A stretch of 64,000 nucleotides of DNA from Eupeodes corollae (taxonomy: Eukaryota; Arthropoda; Insecta; Diptera; Syrphidae): contig NC_079149.1 of the NCBI RefSeq assembly GCF_945859685.1, forward strand, positions 64,188,991 to 64,252,990. The letters run 5' to 3'. Shown piece after piece: positions 12,171 to 24,010 of this stretch (position 1 is its first letter; every line of letters begins with the position of its first letter). Under the pieces are notes generated by a model. That model saw nothing but the letters and a program-made list of their open reading frames with translations, did no database searches and had not been told where the DNA came from. Both the position numbers and the translations under genes were made by a program.

Positions 12171-12352
12171 GGACTAAAAAATTCGTCAAGTTGTAGGATA
12201 ATATTAGGGACAGTATTTTCACTTATAACGAAATTGATAGAGTTTAAGTGGGGGAAATTTAAAAGCTCATTTGAAGATGACGAGTTTATTGAAACGTAGA
12301 AGTTATCGTCGTCAATTTGAATCCAATTGAGTTTGGGTAAATTAAAATCACC
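12170..12352 (-). mobile_element. Endonuclease fragment of a Jockey-like LINE
   Basis: The minus strand starting at 12352 reads GDFNLPKLNWIQIDDDNFYV followed by further open sequence. GDFNLP is the conserved active-site motif of apurinic-like LINE endonucleases (Jockey clade). It is probably the N-terminal part of the element whose RT lies at 10135-11455. Confidence 0.6.
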
Positions 12353-12354
12353 AA

Positions 12355-13222
12355 CTATGGAAGGACCACTTCTGCAGACTCTATAACGGTGACGACGAAC
12401 CGAATTCCGCTGCTAGGCAAGATGATCCATTCAATATAGACGACGAATTAGACGAAGTGGAGATTGCCATAGGTAAGCTGAAGTCTAACAAAGACGCTGA
12501 AGCAAATGCGCTGTCATGCGATTACTTCAACATAGCATGTGTTTAAGACCTTAACGTCGGAAGAACTCAGCGGGATGTAAATAAGCTTTTGTGAGTATTG
12601 AAGCAGAGGCAAAAATGAATTTAGTGGTTAATGGATTAAAAACAATCCATGACCGACACGTCTCGATCAAAACGTCTCCATCAACAGACGTGACTTTGTC
12701 TACCTAAGCTCCGCTATGAAAACAGAAAACAACACCAACGCTGAGATTAAACGAAGACCAAAGTGTTCGAATAAAGGATTGACCCTCATCATCCCCGTCA
12801 TACTATACGGTGAAGCAGCATGTACTATGACATAAGTGGATAAAAACACCTTGAGTTTTTTGGAGAGAAAGTTCTTCACGTGATCTACGGTCCCGTATGT
12901 ATAGAAGGTGTGTGGAAGAGAAGATTGAACGACGAGCTGTACGGGCTTTACAGTGACGAAGACTCAGCCAGAAGAATAACTGAGATGAATAGTTCACGTA
13001 CAGCTGATGAAAACCAATACTTCGGCCGGGAGAGTCTTCTAATCAACATCAACAGGGCAGAGCAGTAAAGGAAGACCTGGGATCAGGTAGCCCACTCAAG
13101 TCGAAAGTGACCTCACCCAACTTGGCAACTAGACATCTAGTTAGGGACCAAACTGGATGGAGAAGTATGTTGGGTGAGGCCCTAGTTAACACATGACTCT
13201 AGCGCCACTTTAAGTAAGTAAG
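12355..13222 (+). mobile_element. RTE-like LINE copy with large internal deletion
   Basis: Nucleotide similarity to the 43.6-45.9 kb RTE copy is clear: it starts at the equivalent of GGAAAGATCACTTCTCCAAA, then jumps from the RT fingers (AGTCTAACAAAG) directly to GCGCTGTCATGCGATTACTT. It ends in the family 3' end CTAGCGCCACTTTAAGTAAG with (AAGT) repeats. Frameshifts and the deletion make it non-functional. Confidence 0.8.
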
Positions 13223-14520
13223 TAAGTTTGAAGTATCTGATTGAACAGCTGCCGACAATTCATCTTTCGAATAAAGCAGCTTTCTTAGAAACCTAACTGG
13301 AAAGCTGTTCAAGAAATCACCTGATCATATTTTGTATTCCAGCTGAAAATTGAATGTCATTATACATTATTTTGTCTCTGTAAAAGGAATGAGTAGCATT
13401 TTACTAGCATACAAAATGCAATTCTGAAAAAAATTTGCGCTTGTGAAAGGAGTTTTCTTTAGGATGATATTTTGATATTTTATTTAATGGTTTATTTAAT
13501 AGTTTTTTTTTTAAATATTTTTTTTAATAACTATATAGATAAGTGCCTATGTTCACTTAGTAACGTTTTTTATAGCTGCCAAAACTGCATAAGAGCCTAT
13601 AAAGATGTATCGTTTAAGGTGAAACACTTATCCTGCTTTTTTCTGTAGTTCAAGGGTTAAGTTAGTAGGAGATTGATTTTCAAATTTTACTTCAAAAATA
13701 GCGACACTTTTATGAAAATGGTTAGCTATATATTTTCTCATAAACTAATTAATTTCTTGTATGTAAATGTATGATTAAAAACTAAAATTTGCACATAAAA
13801 GCTTTATACATATTTAGATAAAGAAATAGTAAAAACTTTTAAACTCATAGAAAAAAAAAACTTTTCATTTAATTTCTTAACTTGTTCATACATTTTAGTT
13901 AAATTGAGCTTTATTTCTATGAATCCTTTTTTATTTACATACAAAACAAAAAGTTTATTTAAAAAATGTTAAGAGAAGTCTTGAAACTGAAACCGTACTC
14001 AATTATTTTTAGCACGAAAACGGAGTGAGAAGTTGGTGATGTGGTTTATGTTTATTCAGTGCCTTCACCCTATCTTTTATTATTAAATTTGAGGACCTCC
14101 GAATGTAGTATATGTTAATTGGGTGCTTTAACCACAACAAGGATAAACGATGTAATTGTAACGGATCTGACGCCATCGCATTCAAACCAAAAGTCCGTGA
14201 CATCATTTATTACAAATTAAATTGAAGGATTCGACCCAGAACTTTAATGATTTAAAACTTTTTTATTTATTATATTATGAATATCAAGCACCCACATAAA
14301 ATTTTATATCCTATGATATGACCGCACTTTATACATATGTATGTATGTATGTACAATGTATATATTAAAGGATTTGAGTTAATATGCAATATTTTGTATT
14401 AGGTCGAGTTGTAAGTTGTGTTAGTAGGAAATACTCTTATATATTTTAAAAGTTAACTAATCGAATTAGTCGAGTTAAAACAACGTTACAAAAATAGGTA
14501 GGTCTTAGGTTGGAAAGACA
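13223..14520. other. No gene seen
   Basis: AT-rich. A minus-strand open stretch at 14009-14206 has no start context, homology or splice signals that convince me. Confidence 0.35.
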
Positions 14521-14522
14521 TA

Positions 14523-15720
14523 CAGTACTGTGCAAAACTTTGCGACTATCACCGCATATAAAAAAAAAAACGAATATTCGTATATATAAAAGTTGTTACA
14601 ACCAAATTATTTGTATTGCTTTAGACTTTTGTATTATGTCACCTTACTATTCAAAGTCTTTAAGCACTGTTCCAGAGGTAAATTCCACAAATGCAAAGCT
14701 TTTACAAAAACAATAATGATTTCAGCTTTGCAAACCATTTGCTTGCAACGTCATTTTTATAACGGTTAATCTGATTTATTTTGAAGTTTGTATGTTAATG
14801 CGTGTAGCTTCATTTGTCTAGTTAGTTTAAGTCGGGACTTAATAAAACGGTTTTTTAAGATAAATTATTTTTAAATTGAAAAAAAAAAACAAAATTGTTT
14901 TAAAAATGATGTTAAATAAATATTCATTGAATGTAAAATCCAGAATTTTGAGTGATTTTAAAAAAGGAGCATCACAACTATTTGTTTAATCATCACAAGT
15001 GGAAATGTGTTATGCCATCATAGAGCAGGAAGTTCTCGAAGCACCACAGCAAAAGATGATTGAAAAACAATAAGTTTCTTCCGAAGAAACCCCACTTTTG
15101 CAAAAACTCATCTCAATTGGAGACCCCAAAAATGGGAAGCAATCTTGTTTTGTGACGAATCAAAGTTCAATATGCACGGATCAGGTGGAAAACAACATGT
15201 AGGGAGGCCAAAGGGTGAGAGGCTTAATCCAAAATACACTAAAGGAACGGTCAAACATAGAAGGGGTTCAATTTTGGTCTTGGGCTGCTTCTCTGGTCAG
15301 GGAATCGGGCCAATTCGACAAATGGAGGGCACATTGAAGTCTGAGGACTATGTGGACATTCTTTGTAACACTATTATGCCTTATGCCCATTTTTTACAGA
15401 AAAAACGATTGAGCTTTTACCATGGCCAGCTCAATTAATATTAACATTTTCTAACCTTGAAATAAGAAAAAAGTTTGAAATTTAGTTGTGGGTTTTAAGT
15501 TGCAAATGATTTGCACAGCAATTTTATCAACGATTTAAGTATTTTGTTATATATTTGTTTGTTTAAGTGAAGAGTGTTAATTTTTTCTTTAACAATTACA
15601 ACGTAATAACAAAAAATGTTTAGAAAAATAAAGGACAAAAATTGCTGTTTGATTTTCTAAAATTAGTTTTTTAATGAAAAATGTTGTAGCTTCTAGTTGC
15701 GATTGTTTTTCACAGTACTG
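14523..15720 (+). mobile_element. Tc1-like transposon relic
   Basis: The ends CAGTACTGTGCAAAACTTTG and (reverse complement) CAGTACTGTGAAAAACAATC are inverted repeats flanked by TA (14521-14522, 15721-15722), as expected for Tc1/mariner. Inside, a frame around 15130-15410 encodes a Tc1 transposase segment with the first catalytic Asp, LFCDESKFNMHGSGG, then RPKGERLNPKYTKGTVKH and GCFSGQGIGPI. The N-terminal region is frameshifted, with a stop in the helix-turn-helix linker, and the C-terminal catalytic region is missing. At 1198 bp it is shorter than full Tc1 elements and cannot encode active transposase. Confidence 0.85.
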
Positions 15721-16230
15721 TATGTTAAAGCCAGTAATACGTTCTCATTATTTCAAAAAATAAATTAAATTTTATATTTAAAAAAGTTATAAAAAGTACT
15801 TTTTTTTGTTGAAAGAATATTTTTTTTCCTTCGCACTAACTTCTTCATCAATTTTCTAAGTCTTTTTTGAGACCGTAAAGCAGGATCATTGAAGCTTTAA
15901 AAGCCGATATTAGCCTTAAACTATATTTAATTTAACTAACTCTAGCTAAACTCTAAAGCAATTAGTAAACCCAACTTTTTTGACATTTAAAAATGTCAAA
16001 CGGCATGAAGAAGCTTTTATAGTCCCAAAATAATCAAGATGATGCTAATTTCTTTTTTAAAAATTAGCAAAATCCTCTTTTTTGAAACCTATTATCATAA
16101 TAAAAATTCCTTAGCACTTAATGCATTGAAATTTCGCGCGATTGGATTATAAGTTTTGATTTCATTAAATGTGTGATTAAGCGGCAATATGGTGTCAAAA
16201 TGAGTTTTAAGAAAAATAAAATATAAATAT
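15721..16230. other. No gene seen
   Basis: AT-rich DNA between the Tc1-like relic and the candidate minus-strand exon. Nothing recognised. Confidence 0.35.
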
Positions 16231-16422
16231 CTAACCAGGAAAGTAACTTTCATAACCAGTTCTGTTTAATTGACTCTGATAATACTTTTCATCATATCGA
16301 CGACAATAATACGGGTGAATGATTCCACAATAACAAGAAGTAGTGTATTCCCCTGCGGCATTATAAGAAATCGTTGACTTGTTGGAAACAGTACAATTTT
16401 TTTTCAAAGTTAATACTTTATC
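16231..16422 (-). CDS. Candidate terminal exon of a Cys/Tyr-rich protein
   Basis: On the minus strand an open frame ends in TAG at 16233-16231 after a coding-looking run: SNKSTISYNAAGEYTT, then CYCGIIHPYYC and YYQSQLNRTGYESYFPG. Composition (Tyr, Cys, Gly) and third-position base use stand out from flanking AT-rich DNA. No Met starts the frame; the exon probably begins at an AG near 16385-16420, but no strong acceptor is obvious. I do not recognise the family; a small secreted or membrane-tail protein is possible. It could also be an alternative 3' exon of the large minus-strand gene. Confidence 0.4.
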   Translation of the reverse strand, partial: DKVLTLKKNCTVSNKSTISYNAAGEYTTSCYCGIIHPYYCRRYDEKYYQSQLNRTGYESYFPG

Positions 16423-17410
16423 TTATTGAAGTAAATTTTTTTAACATTATAATTATTGTGTTAATGTTGCCTAAGAGCATTACAGATAGATGAATTTAAG
16501 AAATATTTGATTTAATTAATTGCATCTTTCAGCTTATTTATTCATATGATCCTTATTAATAGTTCTATTCTAATACATGTACTTGAATTGACATACTTTA
16601 GTTTGTTTTTAAGTTTGTTATTGATATTTTTCAGTTTTGCGAAACAATGTCTAAATTATCATTCATTTTGAAAATGTATGTCAACAAATCACAACTGTGT
16701 AAATATTTGAGTCTACTCAGTAGACAAAATATCGAATATTTTTAAATAGACATATTACTAGCATCAATCCAAAATATGCGTGACGAGAGTAACCGCAAGT
16801 TGTTTAAACTTTCGTTCAAAGCTTACAAATTTTTCAAGGTTAAGATTAAAACTAAATTATACGTGACTGACATAAGTGACAAGCGTTAAAATGTAGCTAG
16901 AAAAGAGTAATAAATGTTGAACATTGAAATTGTGATCGCTCATCACGATGATCTGTCACAAAAGAAAAACAGACGAATATATTAATATCTATCAATTCTG
17001 TGTTGGATGTAAGTGTATTTTAATTGTTTGTCCCAATCACGCAGGACGATGCTGTTGCTATTGCAGTTAACAACAAATTCTAAATTACCCTCACTCAAAA
17101 CAATTAGGAACAATACATTTTTGTTTTACTTGGTTTGGTGGCTTGCACATTAAAAGGCCATAAAAGTTTAAATTATTTTACGCCTAAGCGTAAGAGTTTC
17201 ATTTCTTTGAGGCAGATGTTTGTAAAACATATGTAAAAATGAAAAATGTCTAGGATTTAACATCAAAACTAACCGTCAATCTATAGAATTTAAATCTGCC
17301 TACGGTAGCTAATAAGGATAAAACAATAAAGCCATTAGAGATTTCAAAATCCAATATAAATTGACAATACTATGTTGGTTGACCATAACAATTATAACAA
17401 GCTAAGTGTA
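16423..17410. other. No gene seen
   Basis: AT-rich, no recognisable coding or mobile sequence. Confidence 0.35.
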
Positions 17411-17411
17411 A

Positions 17412-17655
17412 AAAAAGGAGTACCCATTGCGAGACGGTAAGTGCGTAGGACTTTCATGCCAGAGGTCTTGGGTTCAATCCTTGCCTGTGACATCTAAAGA
17501 TTTTCTCGGGTACTGCTTCCTGCACGGAATTGACAAATCCTCCAAGAGTAATTCCTGTCATGAAAAGGGATTTCTCAAATTAGCTGTTGTTCGGTCCTCT
17601 CCATCTGTGACAACAGATTCTCAACGCCAAATAATTTATTTATTTTATTTTTTAA
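17412..17655 (+). mobile_element. tRNA-derived SINE, long form, uninterrupted copy
   Basis: The head has a tRNA-like internal promoter: an A-box-like part before GTGCGTAGGACTTTCATGCC and a B-box GGTTCAATCC. A body follows (CATGAAAAGGGATTTCTCAA). The 3' end is a decayed version of the family tail (CTCAACGCC against CTGTTGCGCC) running into ATTT repeats. Related copies are at 43455-46000 (reverse, interrupted by an RTE), 50473-50640, 50993-51095 and 63350-63470 (reverse). The cloverleaf is not intact, so it is not a tRNA gene. Confidence 0.75.
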
Positions 17656-17734
17656 GTTAAAATAAGCAAATTGGTATCCAGGGGTGGAATCGGCCAAGGT
17701 GATTGTGCTTAAATAACAGTCAAAATAATCGATT

Positions 17735-18145
17735 GCCGAGCTCTTTAAAGCAGCTGGATTAAAGTTGGTTAGAAGCATACACTAACTTATCTGTAAGATA
17801 TGGTCGGAAGAAAGCATGCCCGATGAATGGAACCTCAGTATTGTTTGCCCGATCCCTAAAAAAAAAGGAGACCCTCTAAACTGCACCAACTATAGAGGTA
17901 TCAGTCTACTTAACATCGCCCATAAAATCTTCTCTGTCGTAATATGCAAGAGTCTAAAGCCCATCGTCAACAGCCTCATAGGTTCTTATCAGTGTGGTTT
18001 TAGACCATTAAAGTAAACATTTGATCAAATATTCACATTAGGGCAGATCCTGGAAAAAAATCCAAGAACACCAAATCGACACCCACCATCTTTTCATCGA
18101 TTTCAAGGTGGCGTATGACAGCATCTACATTGACGAGGTCTTGGC
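17735..18145 (+). mobile_element. RTE-like LINE fragment (RT fingers and palm start)
   Basis: The sequence aligns with the 43.6 kb RTE: SEESMPDEWNLSIVCPIPKK, NCTNYRGISLLNIAHKIFSV and FRPLK, then DTHHLFIDFK with a frameshift. It stops abruptly after the segment equivalent to YDSIYIDE at about 18145. Both ends are truncated. Confidence 0.8.
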
Positions 18146-18199
18146 TTATTTATAAAGCCATAATAAAGTGTGATTTTTTAATAATAAGAGCACACTTAA

Positions 18200-20020
18200 G
18201 GGGATACCCTTATTATGTAAGGACACAGTGTAAGCACTAGGAAACCCAAACATCTTGCGGCATTTTTGGCGATATCGCATATCACGGCTGGTGGTACACA
18301 TACCGAGAATATCGAGGTGTCCATTCTCAGATGGAAATGCCATCCAGGGATAATGGCAAGGATAGTATATCCCGCTTTAACGATACAAGACAGTACTGGG
18401 GTTTCGAAGCATTAAATTCCAAGCGGTTTTTTAATCCCCATTATACAATGCTGTTTAGGTCCGAATTTAATGAGCTTATCATATTTTGTCGTTGCAGTTC
18501 CACATCCGAAGAAGAGGGATGTAAATCTGAAAACGAATATGAAAAGCTAATAGTACTATCGTCAGCGAAACAATATATTGGATTAGAAGTTGCAGACAGG
18601 AGATCTTAATAAAAATGAGAAAGAGTGTTGGAGATAAAACGGAGCCCTGGGGCACACCAGCATTTATTTTGTGATTTTCAGACTTGAATCCATCCAATAC
18701 AACTTGCATTGAACGATTCGAAAGGCAGTGAAGCAGGGATTCGCGAAAACCGAAAGCATGCATTTTCGATAAGAGACCCTGATTCTTTTTAAATATAAAA
18801 TTAAATATATAATAATCTTACTTCTTTCAAAGCGATGTAAAGATTTTCTCCACTGTGAACCTATTGCTTCAAAAGCCGTACTGACGGACATTAAGAAGCT
18901 TTCGATCTTCAAGATATTTCTTGAGCTGATAATTAATCAGCGTTTCCCTGACCTTGGAAAGAAGAGACGTAAGTGCAATCGGTCCGTAATTAGATGGTGA
19001 AGAAAATTCGCCTATTTTGGGAATAGGCTGGACAAATGAGGTTTTCCATCCGTTTGGAACGATCCCTGAGTAGTAGGACAGTAGTGGTTTCGTCAGCGTT
19101 GAAGAACACTTCTTCAGAACTATAGAGAGGATACCATCCGGACCAGCGGGTTTATGAATGTTGAGATATTCAAGAACTCTCCCATAAAATCACTAACTAG
19201 CTCTAGAACAGGCGGAGTCATAACACTCACTGGCAGATGTTGAATTGGCAGCGAACTGCCTAGCAAAGAGATTAGCTTTTTCTAAAGAGCTAACAAATGA
19301 AGTGTCATTGACAACGAGCGAAGGAACCGAGGAAGAGGAAGTATTCCTCATATTTTTTACAAATGACCAAAAATTTGTCATGTCATGTCATGTCAAAAAT
19401 TGGTCCGCCGAATATGGGCGTTGCATGCCTTTCTGGCTTGCTTCAACTTATTCCGGTTTTATTTAGTTGGATTGGCTTTAAAACAAAGGAAACTTACCTT
19501 CTTGACCCTAATAAAATCTTTACATCTCGCATGAAACCATGCGCTTTCCTTAGGTCTGATGCTTGTAACCCTGTTCGGGATAAAAGTTCTCATTCCCTGG
19601 AGAATTAAACTTGTGATCATATCGCCGCTGGTGTCAACGTCACTATCGAGGAAGCATAGTGACCAGTTAAAGATCCTAAAATCCCAGTTGGCTTTCTCGT
19701 ATAGCCAAACGGTTCTCTTAGGAGCTCTTTCTTTAACTGGAGAATTCTTACACGAGAAATTTGCTGATATGACACACTGGTCAGATGTACCTAGAGGAGA
19801 TAGAACACTAATAGTGTACTTACCAGTGTTAGAGGTAAGAAACAAGTCAAGAATGTTTTCTGCTCCACCTACCACGTCCGATATGCGAGTGGGCTCGTTG
19901 ACCAGCTAAGTTAGGTGGTTCAACTCAGCGAAGATCTCAGCACACACTCCTTCGGGTGTTGACTGGCCCGAATGTTGAAGCCATGAAGAATTGTGTACAT
20001 TGAAATCGCCCGTTTTTTAG
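18200..20020 (-). mobile_element. Jockey-superfamily LINE remnant (endonuclease and RT)
   Basis: Reading the minus strand from 20020: endonuclease GDFNVHNSSWLQHSGQSTPE and ILDLFLTSN...SDQCVISANF, a linker with WSFVKNMRNTSSSSVPSLVV, and RT pieces NYQLKKYLEDRKLLN, AGVPQGSVLSPTLFLIFI, a damaged YADD region and DGISISENGHLDILGM. Many frameshifts and stops show it is old. The order EN then RT on one strand supports a single insertion about 1.8 kb long, truncated at both ends. Confidence 0.75.
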
Positions 20021-20024
20021 ACTT

Positions 20025-20313
20025 GTGAGTTTGTCTTTTTGACAGCTGTCACAGATTCAATACATATAATAAATAGACATACCCCTGAACAAAATTTGCA
20101 AATCGTGCAAATTTATTACCAAAGTAATAATTCGGTTCGCGCAACTCATCATTTAATTGAAGGTCACTTGGCTGGAATTTATTCAAGTGAGCCTTAGCAA
20201 CCATTCACCCGAAATCATTTTTAAAACATAATAGCAAACCATTATCCTTATAACAAAGTCAACATTAAATAATATGCGTCTTATTTCTTCTTCAAAAAAA
20301 CACCCTTTGAATA
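20025..20313 (+). mobile_element. Internally deleted mariner-like relic
   Basis: The plus strand reads PEQNLQIVQIYYQSNNSVRA, closely related in pattern to the helix-turn-helix start of the intact transposase at 37.7 kb (NEQRLQIIEFYYQNQCSVRN). About 200 bp further on, AAAAAAACACCCTTTG resembles a right-end inverted repeat of this mariner group. The catalytic domain is gone. The left end is unclear. Confidence 0.55.
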
Positions 20314-22830
20314 GAAAAATGTATGTTTGTTAATTGTATTGTATTTTTAAAAAGTCTTAACAATTGTTTTTCCTTTTTTATTTCCTGTTAAAATTATTTG
20401 TTAAATATTTTTATTTCATCAAGCTTTACAAAAAACTCGTGCTTATTGAAATTAAATGTGATTTTGAAGCAATTAAGCAAAACTGTAAAAAAAAAAACAT
20501 TGGCAATATATTCATGCAAATAAGATTATGTAACTTTTAATAAGGAGAATAATTAAGTGCTAAGCTGCTAGAAGAATAAAAATGCATTTATGAAGAGCTT
20601 CAATGAAAGAAGTAGGTAGATAATTTTGTTTGTGCTATTATTGAGAATAATGTAACTCTAAAAGCTATCATTTTCTCACACAATTTTGTTGATCAAATTT
20701 CCAAATTAAAGTCTTATGCATTTATGCACAGGTTATAAAAGTTAAAAAATATATGTATATAATATAATCTATAGGCAAATAAAAATCTAATTCGGGGTTG
20801 AGTATGTTTATGTATATTTAACAAATTTTCAATAAATAGTGTGTGCTATTTTATACATTAAAGTAAATGCGAAAATTTTGCTGAAAACGGCTGTCTATAC
20901 ATATCAGGGAGGAACTATAGGAAGTTCAAAAAATATGCATAGCAACTATGAAAATGATTTAGTATTATTTATTGTTATTGATACAACAAGCACTTGTGGT
21001 TAACGCATTTAAAAGGAAGATATATATAGCATGTTGCAATTGATATTATAAAAATGGGATCAAAAGAGCGATTAAATTTTTAAGTTAATTTAGATTATGA
21101 TGAAAAGGAAAAGGAAGTAAGTAAGTTTCAAGTTGAGAAAAATGTCCAGAATTTAAAAATTTTCGCAATACCTTCACTGGTGGGATGTAGGTATTTCTTC
21201 CGTCTGGAAACACGATAACGGGCAGAAATTATACATTTTCTGTAAAACAAACAAGATGTTTGCATCAAATACATTTTTAAATAAATTAAATAACTATTAA
21301 TAAATAAATCAAAAAAAATAGCACTTTAAAATCAAAATTTTGAACTTAAAAACTTGTTGACAATTGTGAAAATTAATGAAAATAAAAGAGACTAATTTTA
21401 GTTTTTTTTTGCTTTTGAATTTTGTATCCATGGAATTCATAGACATTTTGTAAAGATGCTTTTGAAAAAAATATTAATTTACACACAAGTAAACGAATGA
21501 TTTAACAAGCCCGCCATTTTACAAGCATTGATATTAAAGCTGGACAGATGTTTATTATAATCGCACAATGTATTTGTATTAATACTATTTATTAAATTAT
21601 ACCTAGAATATTTAAATCAAGTATGTTCAAATAAAAAATTTAAATGATCTAAATTAAGTAAAAATTAAAAAATTTGAATGAACTTAACCATTCAAAAGTA
21701 GAACGTTTTTAACTTTATGAGAGTTTAAAAAAAAACACATTTTTCAAGAATTCCTATAGTTTCAAGGGAATTTTCAATCAAATCAAAACTATTGTTTTTT
21801 GATAAGGTTTATTTTTAAAGTAATTCATTCTGTGGTTTCAAGTTGCTAGCGCTAGCATTTCACACCTGTCGAAGTCAGCTATTAGTTGATGGTTAAAATT
21901 GAAAACAATAGAACAAGGAGTTGAAATTATTAGAACTTACTAGAAAAGTGGTATTTAAACTTATCCACTTTTCATGTTCTCTGCGATGATTATCTTATAA
22001 ACGACCCACTAGCCAAGCAATTTGAAAAGATTGGAAGAGCTACTGATCCATGCCGTAAAGCAGCATTACCACTTTACTTCAATTGAAGTAGATCTACTTC
22101 TTTTTTCAAATAAATTAAAAATCTACTTCCTACTTCGCACCATCATCAAAATATTGAAAACTACTTAGTTTTTAATATATGTGTTTCTAGCTACTTCAAT
22201 TTTTATAAAAATAGACTGAATCTACTCCTTTTTTATCTCACTCTTGTAGTCTTAAAACTTTGTAGAGAATTAAAAATCGCTTGAGTATTTGCATTTGCAG
22301 TCAGGTTCCGTCTTAACTAATGTATTCTTGTTTAACCTTTTTGTCATTTTCGACATGTAGCACCCGTATGGCAAGTTTTGCATTCACAAAATAAACAAAT
22401 TCTAATTCGAGATTCTAATCAACCATTACATTACGATGGTAGTTTCAATACAAATTTTATATGGTCAAAAATCTTAGTTTGCTTCTTTCAATACAAAAAA
22501 ATATTTTTGTATTGCTGCAGAAGGCTGCCCCAGCTAGAACCTTTATTTTGTTTTTATGTTTGCTCAAGAACTAAACTAATTTTTTCTGCCAAGAATGTCA
22601 TTTTAGTTTAAAAACAAATATTATTTTTTTTCGAACGTTGATTTCTTGAAAATGGGTTATCATTTTTTGCATAGTTGCAATTCACGCTAAGTCGAAAGTA
22701 TTGCTGCCGGAAATGTTTAGTTTGCTGATGATCCGAATTAATTGATTTCTGCGTTTATTAGTTTTTTTGGGTCTGCGGTTAATGATCATGACATGAAAGA
22801 AAGTCTTTGAAACTAGCCTAAGAAACCCAT
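20314..22830. other. No gene seen
   Basis: A long AT-rich stretch without recognisable exons or transposon ends. Short perfect palindromes such as GCTAGCGCTAGC (about 21845) occur but have no supported role. Confidence 0.35.
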
Positions 22831-22834
22831 AATT

Positions 22835-22930
22835 TCATAGTTTGGGGGAATCAATGGGCTACCAAGATCATGGTGTTAGAATTTTTGTTTGTGGGGTTGC
22901 CGAAAATACCGTACCTACGAAAATAATGAA
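22835..22930 (+). mobile_element. Short mariner transposase scrap
   Basis: The translation NGLPRSWC..NFCLWGCRKYR parallels the mariner third-Asp region WPPRSCDLTPLDYFLWGYVK. Only about 95 bp are recognisable, with no ends. Confidence 0.35.
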
Positions 22931-23017
22931 TGGTGGTGCCGAAATGTCATCCAAAATTTGCGAAAAGTTGTAAAAATACCCTTAAAAGATGGTGATTTTA
23001 GTGATAATTTTTTTTTT

Positions 23018-23054
23018 AGAAGATTTGGCGTTAGCCATTAACGCCAAATCTTCT
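23018..23054. repeat. Perfect 16-bp hairpin
   Basis: AGAAGATTTGGCGTTA is followed by a 5-base loop and its exact reverse complement, preceded by a run of T on the plus strand. It could extrude as a stable stem-loop. No gene context explains it; it may be the fused ends of a decayed inverted-repeat element. Confidence 0.7.
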
Positions 23055-23599
23055 AATAAAATACAATTTTCGGCAAAAATCTATTAATGTGTACAGGTCC
23101 TCCGTATTTTTTTATTTTCGTAGAAGTTTCCTTCAGTTCAAAACTTATAGTATTGCGTTAATTGATATGGCCACCCTTATATTTTTAACTATTTATTTTA
23201 TGTGTATATGAAAATAAAATGTATATTTTACTGATTTAAATGTTTTGCTAAAAGTACTACTTGTAATTGGGGACTGGACCAAGAACATAAAATGAATCGA
23301 AAATCCAACCCTTTTACAAACGTGCTGCACAAATTCATCAGGTTCTAACCAATGGTCGATCCAGTGGGGGTCATATAAGCTTATATACAGTTAAGTTGTA
23401 GATATTTTCCGACAAGAGGATTTTTTGAAGACGCAGTAACGGAGAGAAAAAACACTTTTGAGAATTGAAAAACAATGAACGTTTTAAATCTATTAAAATA
23501 AATGTTTTGAATCTGTCGAGAATTCAAGTGAAAAGAGATTCTGCAACATGTAATTTTCTAGTGCCCCACTAAAGTTTCTTCTCAATTTATTTGTTTTAA

Positions 23600-24010
23600 T
23601 TAGGTTAGGTTAGATTAAAGTGGCTGTCTATGATGGAAACGGACACACTTAGGTCAGTTTAATGGCCCATTGTGATACCACATGAATATTTAGGCTTCCT
23701 CCTTAGCTCAATGGAACCAGTTTGACTACCTTACGAAACGTGAGATGCCGATTATGCTGATTTGATTTAGATCGTTGAAAACGAATTTTTTAGGTAATTC
23801 TTGCGTATTTGAGCTATAGCAGGGCATGTACAGAGAAGGTGAACAACTGATTCTTCCTCTTCCTCGTTCATGCCACTTTGGCAAAAGTCATTTGGGAATG
23901 AGCCCAAGTAGCGATTGGTATGTCAATGTCAGTATGTTGCAAACGTGCTAGGATGGGCTGCACTGTACCGTTCCTGGCGGATTCATCATTGTTTTAAATG
24001 AACCAAACAT
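23600..24010 (-). mobile_element. 3' fragment of an I/LOA-like LINE (zinc-finger C-terminus)
   Basis: On the minus strand the sequence matches the end of the element at 51.3-52.8 kb: FTFSVHALL-type region from HLLCTCPA, then AGAATTACCT-related and GGCCATTAAACTG stretches. That fixes its identity even though its own frame is broken. It ends near 23600 in TTAATCTAACCTAACC. The copy is strongly 5'-truncated. Confidence 0.7.

Noticed and set aside
17425..17500. tRNA gene
   Set aside because: A and B boxes are present but the acceptor stem and loops do not pair; repeated copies with a common tail show it is a SINE head.
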